DNA of 64,000 nucleotides. It comes from Bryopsis sp. KO-2023 (lineage: Eukaryota > Chlorophyta > Ulvophyceae > Bryopsidales > Bryopsidaceae). Of this stretch, positions 50,546 to 62,781 are shown in pieces (positions within the stretch are counted from its first letter, which is position 1; each line of letters opens with the position of its first letter). Position numbers and translations under genes: made by a program. Under the pieces are notes generated by a model. The model was given only the letters and a program-made list of their open reading frames with translations, was not told the origin of the DNA and did no database searches. Location of the stretch: the NCBI GenBank assembly GCA_030272585.1, contig BSYQ01000002.1:2046001-2110000 (forward strand), read 5' to 3'.

Positions 50546-53500
50546 ATGGCAGACCATGACGGGTCTTTCGCGTGCATCATCGGCGACCTGCAAGAGTCCC
50601 TGGTCAATGATGCCGTGGAGGTGGCTGTGGCAAGACGCCACGCTGAGGCGGCGATGGCCTGCCCGGGTGCGTTCTCTGAAGAAGGAACGACCCTTTTTTA
50701 TCGATGCATTCTACAATACTGCGGCGTGGGCGTTTTGAAATCGTGCAACCCCAAGTCGTGCGTTATGGCGAGACTGCTGGACTGGTACGTGGCTGGCCTG
50801 GAGGGGCTGACAGAGAAGGAGACGACCGTACGAAGGATATTAGTGCAACAGATCGAGTTCGATCGCTCCGGGCTGGACATCAAGCAAGTGGAAAAGAAAA
50901 AGAGGGTCGCCAACGAGTGCGACGACGGAGGGGTGGAGTATCTGGGAGATCTGTTTGATGTCGAGGGATGTGGTGCCGTTGAGTCTGACTCGATCTGTCG
51001 GCTGCTGAAGTGGGTGTCCGACGTTGGCGGGGAAGGGGAGCGAGTCGGGCTGGGCGACCTCACGAAAGCGAGGGGGTTGGTCAAGTTGTTTTTGAACCCG
51101 TTGTGGATCGACCAGGTCGACCCTCCGCAGTCGTCTGACGCTGTGGACGAAACGAAGTTTTCTGCGGAGAGGAAGTTCCAGGTCGTGGAGAGCGATGGCA
51201 AGGCGGAATCTTCCCACGACGGGAAAGTCGGGCCCAGGGAAGGGAGCGAAAACCTCGTCTTGGATCTGATAGGCCACAGCGAGCCGCTGGCATGTGGGGA
51301 GCTCTTTCGCATTCTCGCGTCGGGGGTCATTGGCACGGTTTACGACGACGAGCCCAGTCTTGATTTTGCCATTAAGCGCGTCATCCAAGCGCTCGACCGG
51401 GTGCTGGACCGTGGATCGGAGGGAGTTTTGCAAGCGGTTTTGCCCCAGTTGAAGAGCTGTCTGGACGACGCTTCCCCTCATGGGAAGAATCTGGCCGTCG
51501 CTGTCTTGATGTCGGGCATGCGATCTGAGGCGGAGGGATGGTGGTGGGCTGCCTTCCATTCTTTTTTCGTCGAAATCGCGACAGGAATGACGGTCGACGA
51601 CAATGTCGAGGTCATATTCTGTGCGATCGAGCTGCTGGGGGAAGCTTCCCTCGACAAAAATCTGCGACAGAGCAGATCGGGAGAATGGATACTGGAAAGA
51701 CTGTATTTGATGACATGCTTGTTCGCTGGGAGCGACAGTGGCGCTTTGTGCTCGAGGGTCGACCTCGACAAAATCGAGGGGATCTTCCATATTGAAAAAC
51801 TGAAGGGGGCGAAAAGCATCGAGATGGAAGATGGGTCCATCATCGACTGGATCTATTGCATGCGAGTGATGGCAGTGCATTACGCGTTACATTCCAGTCA
51901 GACCATCGTGAGGTCCGTTTTGAGATTGTGCATGTGCCATGAGTCATCGATCGAGACGCTGGGGCTGTTGGAATCCTGCATGACTGACGAGAGTGTCGCC
52001 ACGTGGGTGGCGATGTGCAGCATGTCAGACGTTGAGATGCTCATGACTGTTTTGCATCATGCAGAATTGTCTCATTGCAACATTGTGCCATGGAACAAGC
52101 TGGTGCAGCTGGTTCATGCTGTTTTCGTGACTGAGAAAGGGAGGGCTTGCTGCTTAACAGCCATCACAGCCGAAAGAAGCACAACCACCCTTGAGAGGAT
52201 GATTGCAGCCGCCGATTTTATGGGGGAAGACCCCATCTCGGTGCGCTCCATTGTGAGCATCGCATCCATCTGCGATGATAGTCGGGTTCAGAAAGATGTT
52301 GGGGCAAGACTGGCTGGAGGGTGGGGGGAATGCATGCTGAGAAATGACCCTGATCTATTGGCATTGAAAGCTTGCGTGCATCTGCTTGCCAACCATGACA
52401 GTGCAGCCATCAAAAGTCAGACAGAGGAGGGGGAGGGACCCTGCTCTGGGTTGGGCTCCTTCATTGAGCGTATTTTAAACAGGGCAGCGAATGTGGAATC
52501 GACATGTTTCAAATCATGGCTTCCCACTCTCGCTCAGCTGCATTTGGACAGTGAATCATTGTCACCTCTTCACTCGGCCGTGAAGATAAAATTTCCACTC
52601 ATCTTGTCCCTGTTGGATGGCGAGAAAAACATGGGTGATAGGAATGCAGCGGTGAGCCTTGTGGGGCATTTGATGGAGCTGAATGAGGAAGACAGGGATC
52701 TGCTGCAGGTGTCGTACAAGTCAAAAAGCGGGGCTGTTCTACCTGGGAGAAGAGCGAAGAGTGCTGCTGCTGGTCAAAGGGATGAAGAAATGGGGTTCTT
52801 TACATCCGTGGCAGGTCACTCGGTGCGAGAAGCATCCAATAATGATTCCAGCCTGGATCTCCAGCGTGAAGTTGGTATCCTGACCAGAGCCCAGGAACCT
52901 GAATATCAAGTTGAAGTCATGAGTGATTCTGTGGAGAATGGCGGCGGCTCTGCAAGAGGTCCAGTGGAATACTCGAAAAGTGACATGGTGATGACTAAGA
53001 CAGCTCAAGAAAACTTGGACCGATTGCTGGCAGCCGCCGCCAATGGAATCCCTGTTCTGCTGAAGGGTGCAACAGGTACTGGGAATCTTTTCACAATGAT
53101 AATAACAGCAAACAGAACCTGATTTTGAGGGTTGGGCTGCTGGAGGTATGACCTTGCTGAAGTCACACCCAACATTGTGTCAAACTCAGATTTTGTTTAA
53201 AAAACAACCCACATTTTTTCCAAGTTTAACCTCTTACACGGCATTCACATCTTCCACCTTACATGCCTGTTCATTAACCTGAACAAATTCTCGGATAGGG
53301 GTGGGGAAGACTGCGACTGTCATAGATGCTGCAAGACAACGGAATCGGAGCCTTGTTCAGATCAGCATGTCTTCCCGAGTGAGTCCAGATGGCCTCCTTG
53401 CGAAGACCAGTCTGAAAGTGAATGGTTTGGGGGAGCAAGAGATTTGCTTCGAGCTGCAGTCGTTTGCTGAGGCTTTCCAGAAAGGATGGTGGGTTTTATT

Positions 53501-56500
53501 GGAGGGGTTGAACATCGCGGAGGAGAAAACGTTGGAATGTATAGAGCATGCTTTGGATACCGGCAGACTCACCATTCGAGATGACAGCTCAGCTCATGAG
53601 TCGATCAGGGTTCTGGAAAAGCATGCGGACTTCATGCTGTTTGCTACAGAAAACCCTTCAGCTGAACGACGGTTCAGAGAAACAATGACGGGGAAACTGA
53701 GTGAATCTCTCCTCTCCAGATTTTCATTGGTGGTTTTCGAGCAGCTCCCGGAGTCGGAATGGGTCGATATCGTGATCGACAGACTGTCATATGGGTTCCA
53801 TCCGGAGGGGGAAAAGCCCCAGAAAGAAGACATCGAGACCTTGGCTAAGCGAATGGTTGAGATACATGTGAGGATTGTGAAAGGCATGAGGGAAAAATTG
53901 TTCGCAGAAAAGGGGGCTTATGCAACAATCACGATCCGGGAGCTCCTGATGTGGTGCGACCTTCTCTGCAAATGTGAAGGTCGAAGGATGATAGACTTGG
54001 CTTGGCTGGTGTATGGCGCCAGGTTCCGACACAAAGGAGGGGAGTTGGTCCGGAAAGAATTGATCAAAGCAGGGTTCGATGATCCCAACAACTCATCGCC
54101 ACAGAGAAACGACAAAATCCTGGAGGTGCTCTGCAAAGAACGTGGGGTTATTCCGGCTGGATGGGTGATTCTGAACGAGGGCGCTTGGGAGGAAAACATG
54201 AGGGGTGTTTCATACCCAGACGGTGCTTCAATTTTGAAACAGTGTGAAGCTGTTCATCGGGAGATAGGTCGTCTAGTGCTGAGCCCCGATTTCATATCAA
54301 AGCACGGACTGCAGATCGATTTTTGCGACATGTGGCTATGGAAATGGATTCAGGATGGAGCATCTCGATCGCTGCTTCTCCCGTCGCTGGCCGACCAACT
54401 GGGTGCAGCGGGTGCAAGCTTGTATGCATCCAAATTCAGGCACAAGGCAGCTCGGGAAAGAATTGTGCAAGTTTTTCAGCAAGCGTTCGTCTGGAATGAA
54501 GACCTTGCTGTCGAAAACAACAGCGCTGTGGGTGGGCAAGCTCGAGCTCCCCTGATGCTGGGGAGTAGGTTTCTGAGAGATTTGGACCTCATTCAGCTTG
54601 CTGTGAGAAGCAGACTCCCAGTCTTGGTGGAGGGGAAGTCTGGATGCGGAAAAAGTGCCCTCGTGAAAGCGCTGTCATTCATCCTTGGCAAGGAACACAT
54701 GGAGCACGTCAGTCTGACTCCAGAAAGCGAGCCATCGGCATTGCTCAAGCAGCCAGTTTTAACTGATTCGAAACGAGCGGAGGTTTGGTGGATGGATGGA
54801 CCCTTGACGTGGGCTTACGCGAATGGCTCTTTCTTGTTGGTTGATAATCTGGGCCAGGCAAAAGCAGCCATGCTGGAGCTGCTTAACCCCATGCTGGAAG
54901 TCCCCCGCATGTTGTACCTTTGGGAGTTGGGGGATAGTGGTCCGTTGAAATCTCGTCTGACGGGAGATGGTAGCCTCAGTGAAGGTCCAGCGGAAGGTTT
55001 TTCATTTCTCGCCACTTTCACACCCCCAGGAGAGAGCTCGTCTGGATGCGACATGCTTTCCAACGAGCTGTCGCCGGCGCTGGCTAACCGATTCTCGATA
55101 ATTCATGTGGATGACCTGGTGGAAAAAAGCCATGAGACGTTCAGGGAGGAGATCAAAGGGTTGGCAGCCATTCTCATGGATTGCCCTGACAAAGCTGCTC
55201 AGAATCGTGTCGCTGAGTTCTGCTGGAATATTCACCAGAAACTCCTTCCGGAGCGCAACCAGTTTGCCTCACTCACGATGAGGAGCTACATACAAATGAT
55301 CGACAGTGCATACCTGCTGCAAAAACAGCACATGCATGGTCAAAGGTCTCTCGATCTGGCGCTCAAAGCTGCATTCGACTTGACATTCGGACCCCAGCTG
55401 AAAGATCAGAGGCTGAGGGAGCAGGTCGAGAAGGTTGTGCATGAGTCGTTGGGGTCCATGTCTGACAGTGCAGGGGAGGAGAAACTGAGGTTTCTGGAGG
55501 AGCTGCCCCCCCCTTCTGACCTTGTTCTGACTGACAGTAGGAAGAAGCATGCCGCTGCGATTCTCGCTGGTGTGGCTGTGAATAGGCCTGTTCTCTTGGA
55601 GGGGCCTCCCGCTGTTGGAAAGACAGCATTGGTGATAGGGCTTCAGAAGGGGCTCCCCTCCGTACAGGGTTCGAAGGTTGAGATTCTGAACAACTCCGCC
55701 ACCACCACGGTTCAAGATTATTTTGGGTCATGGCGCCAATTGAATGGGAAGTTCGTCTACTGCCCAGGCATTTTGGTCAAAGCAATGGATGAGGGAAGCT
55801 GGTTTCTGGCCGATAACCTGAATCTGGCACCGTTGCCAGTCATATCAGCATTGGCACCGGTTTTGGAAGGCTGCACGAACATCGATATCCCTGGAGCCTC
55901 GATGTCTGTCGAGGTGCATCCAGATTTCAGGTTTTTTGCGACCCAAAATGATCACGAGACGGTCGGCAGGAATTTGCTGCCCATCAACACCAGGAATCGA
56001 TTTCTTGAAGTTAAGATTGCGGACTTCCCTGTGGGGGAGCTCAGGCAGGTTATCGAGCTGCGGTTCCGAGGCCTCCCTGAAGGAGAGGCCATGACCCCAG
56101 AGGTGATGATCAGTCATCTGTTTTGTTCAAACAATATAAAAAAAACTAATAAAAAAACTGTAAAAAAACTGTAAAAAAACTGAAAAAAAAACTGAAAAAA
56201 AAACTGAAAAAAAAACTGAAAAAAAAAGGTGAAAAAAAAACTGAAAAAAAAAGGTGAAAAAACTGTAAAAAAATAATAATGTCGTGGCACACCCAACATA
56301 AAAAGCAGAAAACCCTCCTCCAGATTGTGCTTTGCTCTGTCTTGTTTTTCTGAGGCCCCCCCCCCTTCCTCCAAGTTTATCATTCTGGGTCTGCCTATTT
56401 TTTCAGGTGGCTGCACAACTGGAAAACTTCTACTTTGCCCTAGAGGAGCGTCAAGTGGGATTCACCATACGGCAGACCATAAAGGTTGTGCGGCGATTCA

Positions 56501-59500
56501 CCATGTTTGCCTTCTACACGCCTGAAAACCCCCCTTTCTGGTCGCACGTTGCTCTCTCCTTGCTCCGCCCCCAGTATCACGGCTCAAAAGAGTGGAAAAA
56601 AGTAATGGATGCAGCACAGTCAGTACCTGGGTGGGAAAACGCTGTCAGTCTTCCCAGCGACAGAGAGTGGCCTGTCTCAGTTGAACCAGTGGGGAAATCC
56701 GAAGTTTGTTTCAGGGAGGGGCCCTTATGTCTGACTCTGCCGAACATCAACTTGGACCTTTCAAAGCATTGGATGGGAGGAGCTGTTCCTCCAACCGCGT
56801 TCCTTCGGAAACTTGTCCATCTGGCATTTGCAATCTCTGCCGGGGAGCCGGTGCTCCTATCTGGTCCAACATCCTTCAAAACGGAGCTGATCAGAACATG
56901 GGCAGCCATTTCTGGCCGTTTGAATGACACGATTACCCTGCACATCACTGGAGAAACAGATGCCCACGATTTGCATGGTCGTGTGAACCCCATGTCCTTT
57001 CCCGAGCTGCTGAAATTGCTGCCTGTGCTCGGAGACGAGGTGTATGCCCGCTATACTCTGTTGCATCAAGAGAATGGCTCCGGGAAGAAGCCCTTGGAAG
57101 ATCGACTGTCTGCGCTGCTCAGCCCCACGCTTCCGAATGTTTTATCGGAATTCGCTGATCAGCTTGGCAAGGGGGAGCCCTCCCCTGAATGCACGGAGAT
57201 CGACCCATCCAGGGATTCCCTGGAGGGAATTGCATTCGACAGCGAGTTTTCCCGTATTCCCTCCACTCAGGAAAAAGGCAAAATGGATACAGTGCTTGTG
57301 TCAGAGTTATCGAATGCAACGAGCAGTATGGGTGGCAGGGTGTTCACCGATGATGGGTTTGGTGGGGGAGCCCCAGAAGGGGCTGGAGACAAAATTGACC
57401 CTGAGGTGGATGACGTGGATTTGTATGATTTCTGCGACGTGAGCGGTTCCGAGCATGGAAGAGAGACGAGATCATCGCTGGGAGAGGACGGGGATGGTAA
57501 TTTTGATAATTCTGGTTTTTCTATGCCTGTTGCTGATCGAGAGGTGCTGGAAATGAATGCATGGACCAAAAATGATGCTCACAGTGAGGAGGGGGCAGAA
57601 TTTGGGGAGCCGCTTGCATCGATGTCATGCCAATCGACATCCACTGTTCCAAAAAAGGTGGTGGCAGTGATGACCGAGCTGATCCAGCTGTTCGATAGGA
57701 TAACCCCTGCCAATTCGGAGTTTGGGCTGCTGAGACTCCTGGAACGTTTCAAAAATGTCTGGGCAGCCATTCAAGGTGCATCTTCATCAAACGACGATCC
57801 GTTTTCCATGTTCATTGATGGTCCGGTGGCTCGTGCTGCGAGCATGGGGCAAATGCTGGTATTAGAGGACATCGATGCCTGTCTGCAATCTGTAACGGAG
57901 CGGCTGAACAGTCTTGTTGAGGCGGACCCCGTGTTTTCCCTCCCCGAGGATATGACCTCCGCGAGCTCCCCTAGCAGCAAGAAATCGATGGAATTGAGTG
58001 TGCCACAGGAGTCGTTTCAGATTCTAGCAACTGTGCATATGGACAGCTCCAAGCCCCAGGCCAGTCTCAGTTCAGCCACCGAAAGTCGCTTTACGGTGAT
58101 TTCCTGCCCGGAATACTGTGTGGAAGAGCTGCAACAGGTCCTCGAACTGGAGCTTAAGAAGCGGTTGGATGGCAGTCAGACTGAGCAGGCAGAGAGCATC
58201 GCAAATCGAATCATGCATTTGAGAAAGCTGGTGCTGGAAGAACACCCTAGGCTACATGCATGCAGCGATGTTCGCCGGGCGTTTCGATGGGTAGATTTCA
58301 TTTGCAATCAAGATGCTGATATGTCCATCGATCACCGGGTTCTCCTGGGGGCAAAGTTTTTTTACCTAGATGAGCTCACATCAGGGGTAGAACAGGACCT
58401 CGAGAAAAGATGGTGGGGGCACTTTGGTTTGGATTGCAATCTACTGTCGATCATAAACATCGAAGAAAAGCTGGCGAAAAGCGACCTGGAAAAGTCAGGG
58501 AAGCCTTTTGAGTTGGATGGGGATGCGTCGCCGTCAATTATGCATACCGAAGAAGAAGAACAGCCGCCGGAAAAAGACGTGCCTCCGTTTCAAGTTAAAC
58601 TTTCGGAGGATGGATTAGCTCGAGCCATCGAGTTGAGATGTGCTGCTGGGGTCAGAGGGGAGCTGATGGCACCTGAGCCAGGTCTGACGGATGCAAAATT
58701 GCATGAACGGCTGAAATTCACTGGGACTCCAACTTTCCTGATGAATGTCGCAAGAATCTTTGCTGCAATGTCTGCGGGGAGTGCTCCACTGCTTCTGGAG
58801 GGGCCACCTGGAATCGGTATGTCTTATTCCTCCTTCACCCTTTCTGAAAATTTCTTCTTTTCAGGTGAAATAACATTCTTTTCTTCTTTTTTTTTTGACA
58901 TCAAAAACTAGGTTTGTTGACAAGCCATCAGATAAATCTGATTTTATAGTTTTTCTCCAGGGAAAACTGCTGTGGTCAGTCAAATTGCGAGTTTGCTCGG
59001 AGGGGAATGTGTCAGGATAAATCTATCCAAGAACACCAGCGTGCAGCACCTGTTGGGCTCAGTCATGCCCAGATTCTCAAAAAACGGGAGGGTGTTTGAA
59101 TGGCAGGATGGGAAGCTCGTACAAGCGCTGAGATCTCGAAAGTGGGTGCTGTTGGATGGAATCAATCTCGCACCCCCAGAAGTGGTACAGGTGCTGATTC
59201 CCCTTCTGGAAAGGAGGTTTTCGGGGAGTTTTCACGTGCCAGAAACGAATCAGGTCATTGCTCTGGATGGACTGCACGTTTTCGCCACGATGGATCCTGA
59301 AGGGGGGCACTCGAGGCTGCCCGAGTCGTTTTTGAGCATGTTCATGGTGGTTCGATTGGAGGGTTACAGCGACCAGGAGCTGCGAGCCATAATGAAGAGA
59401 CTTTTTGGTGAGATGTTGCGACGGAAAGACCTCGAGGAGCAGTCGCTGAACGACATATTCAATCTGCACGTTGACTTCCGGGGGCGGGTGAAATCCACGA

Positions 59501-62500
59501 GAGAGATGGGCAAATCGGGGGTGCGCCCTTATGAGTTCAACTTGAGGGATCTCAAAAAAGTGCGGGACATCGTGGAAGGAAGCACCACCAATCAGATGGC
59601 ACACTACCGCCTGGCCCCTCTGGAATCAGAGCAGGGTCTGTCATCGGAGCAGGGTCTGCCATCGGAGCAGGGTCTGTCATCGGAGCAGGGTCAGTCACTG
59701 GGGAATGACAGAAGACACTTGATGATGGACGTCAGTCAGATAGTCGTCAGGAGGGCTGTGGAGCTGGTTTATGCGCACCATTTTCAGGAAGTTTCTGATC
59801 GTAAAGCTGCCCAGAAGATCATCGACAAGCATTTACCAAGGCCAGGGATAGAGGAGGAGAGTGCTTCTTCCACAGTCGACAGCCTGGTGGCTGGATGTGT
59901 GAGGATTGGCTCGGTTTATTTGCCCGTGCAGAAGGACGTGTTTCAAAATGAGCAGTGCGAAGGGGGGGCATTGACTCATTCTCCTGACACCATCAAGCAG
60001 TTGGAGATTCTAACGATGGGGTGTCAAAGCAAAAGGGCTATCCTGCTGCAAGTGGGTTTGTTTTTCCTCAGGCACTATGTAATTATTATTGTTGTTGTTG
60101 GGTTTGTTTTTCCATTTATGTTTTTCTGCTCAGATGATCTTCGATGATCGTGTGCAGGGATGATCGATTAATCATTTTTGATTTTACTTTTTTTTTGCAT
60201 CAAAGGGCGACACTTGCTCCAAAAAGACTGCACTCGTGAAAGAGCTTGCCCGCTTGGGCGGCGGCCGCCGACTGCTCACGATTTCCCTTCACCAGAATTT
60301 CGAGACGGCAGATTTGATCGGTGCGCCTTATCATTTGGAGTCTCTCTCTCCAACCAAATATTGAATTTGGAAAAAAAAAAGAAAAAAAAAGATCAGAAAA
60401 AGGCTGGGGGGAAAATGTATCGTTTTGTAATGGTTTTGTGGGGCGTTTCTTTTTTTCCCTGAATGAGGAATGATCGGTGTGGAAAGAATGCTTGGATTAA
60501 TACAGGTCGATGGATGCCCCTGACGGAGAGCACCTTCCAGGTGGAAATCAATCAGAAAGCAACGACTCTGATCAACGATATATCCAAGCACCTGCTGCTG
60601 TACGTTATTCCAGTCCAAAACGAACAGGCCAGAAGCAGCTCCATCGAAAATTTGAAGAAAGTATACAGGTTGAGGATTGAGGCTGAGACTTGGGTGTTTA
60701 GGGGGGCATCGCAAATGGTAAGATCATTGCACCCCTAATTTTCTTTTTAAATTGAATTTAATCAGAAAATTAAATTAAATAAAATAAAAAAATAAATAAA
60801 ATAAAATTGATGAGAATTGATCCTCCTTCAAATCAATGTATATATATGAATGAATGAATATTTGATTTACAAATATATATATATAATTTTTAATTTTTTA
60901 ATTTTTTTTTACATCAAGCAAACTTGCCCAACAAAAGACCATCCACAACGAGGTGATTTTGCCCTGCCCTTGGTAAAAAAATGTAAAATTCCAGCTCAAT
61001 ATAGTCGTCGGTTTCAATAAACCCTCCACAGTTACATCTAAAATAAAGTAAACCTAGTACAGTAAAGTCCCTTGCGATGATATATAATATAAATTATGTG
61101 TGAGGTTGGTTTTCTTCTTAGGATTGTCGCAGTGCGCTGCGAAACCTTTTTTAGATGTCTAAGCAGAGCATGCCTGTTTGCTGGAGCATTTATTCTCGAG
61201 CAGATCTGTCTCCCACCCCCCCCCCCCCCCCCCCCCTCCTCAAAAAAAATGAATGTTTTCGACGACCTGAGAAAATGATCTGTTTGATCGGGAAGAGGAT
61301 ATATATCTGTGCCCCCCCCCCTCTTCAAGAAAAACAGAATGTTTTTGACAACCTGAAAACATGATCTGGGAATCAGAAAAAAACGCTGTGGTTTTTTTTT
61401 GACGGCATTCATTCAGGAACTCGCCCAGCGATACATCGGTATACTAGAGCAACTGAAAATAACGATCGACACGATATGGGAGGATGAGGGGATGATTGCC
61501 CCGCCCGAAGTTTGTTTGGTCGCTGCCAATATGCTAAAGAGTTTGAACTATACCTTGAAACAACTGGAGGAATGTGCGGCGGCGCTCGAGGAAGACACCG
61601 GATACGTTTTCGTGGAATCGGAGCTGGTCAAAGCGCTGAAACTGGGGCATTTTATTCTGCTGGAAAACATAAACAGTCCCTCCTCCGAAGTGATGGAGCG
61701 ACTCAGCTCGTTGCTGGAAGATGATCCGGTGTTGATTCTTGATGAGCGTAAAGATGGTACTACTACTGCCCAGCAGGGGAAAAAAAAAATAAAAAAATGT
61801 TGATTGCTTTTTTTTTTTGGTTATTATTATTATTGTATCATAAAGATGGCACTACTACTGCCCAGCAGAAAAAAAAAAAAAAAAAAAAAATTTGATTGTG
61901 TGTTTTTGTTTTTTTTTTGCATGGGGTGAACTGGGACTATTATTATTATTATTGTCTCAGGAACAACAACAATAAAAAAAAATAAAATTAAAATAATAAT
62001 AATAATAATTTTATTTTTTGTATAAAATTGTCATTAACCGGATGAATGAATTTGATCATTTGATCGATCATTTGATCGATCACCAAAACAAAAACACTTG
62101 GGTTTCGGTCTCGTTTAATTTTTAAACTTAGACGTTTCAATTCCTTATAATTATTTAATTGAGCACCGCTGTAAGAAAGCACCACACAACCGCTCCACAA
62201 TTTTCTTTTTTTTTCGCACAGAACATACCGAAGTGAATTTATTCTGAGTGTATGCAAGTTTTGAAAAGGCTCGCTTGTGTGTTCGGTGGATTGGGGGGGT
62301 GGGGGAAGGAAAAAAAATGTGTATATATATATTGCCTATAAAATAATAATAATAATAATATTTTTTTTAATAAGAGAAAATAGATATATGTGTGTGTATA
62401 TATATTGCCTATAAAATAAAAAAAATAATAATAATATTTTTTTTTTAATAAAAGAAAATAGATATATGTGTGTATATATATATATATTGCCTATAATAAT

Positions 62501-62749
62501 AAAAATAGATATATATGTGTATATATAAAGCAGCCTATAAATAACACATTCTTGTGAATGGGCTGCACTTGGCCGTTTGGCCTTGCGTAAACTGTGTTTT
62601 CAATTCAATATATATATACATACATACATACAGATCTCCTTTAGGGGGGTGATTTATATATATATTTTGATTGATATTGGAATTTTTTTACACACGGCAA
62701 ATGAGATTGCCGAGTGCAGCAGCCCGTTTCACGAAAAAGTGTTATAGGC

Positions 62750-62781
<32 letters not shown>

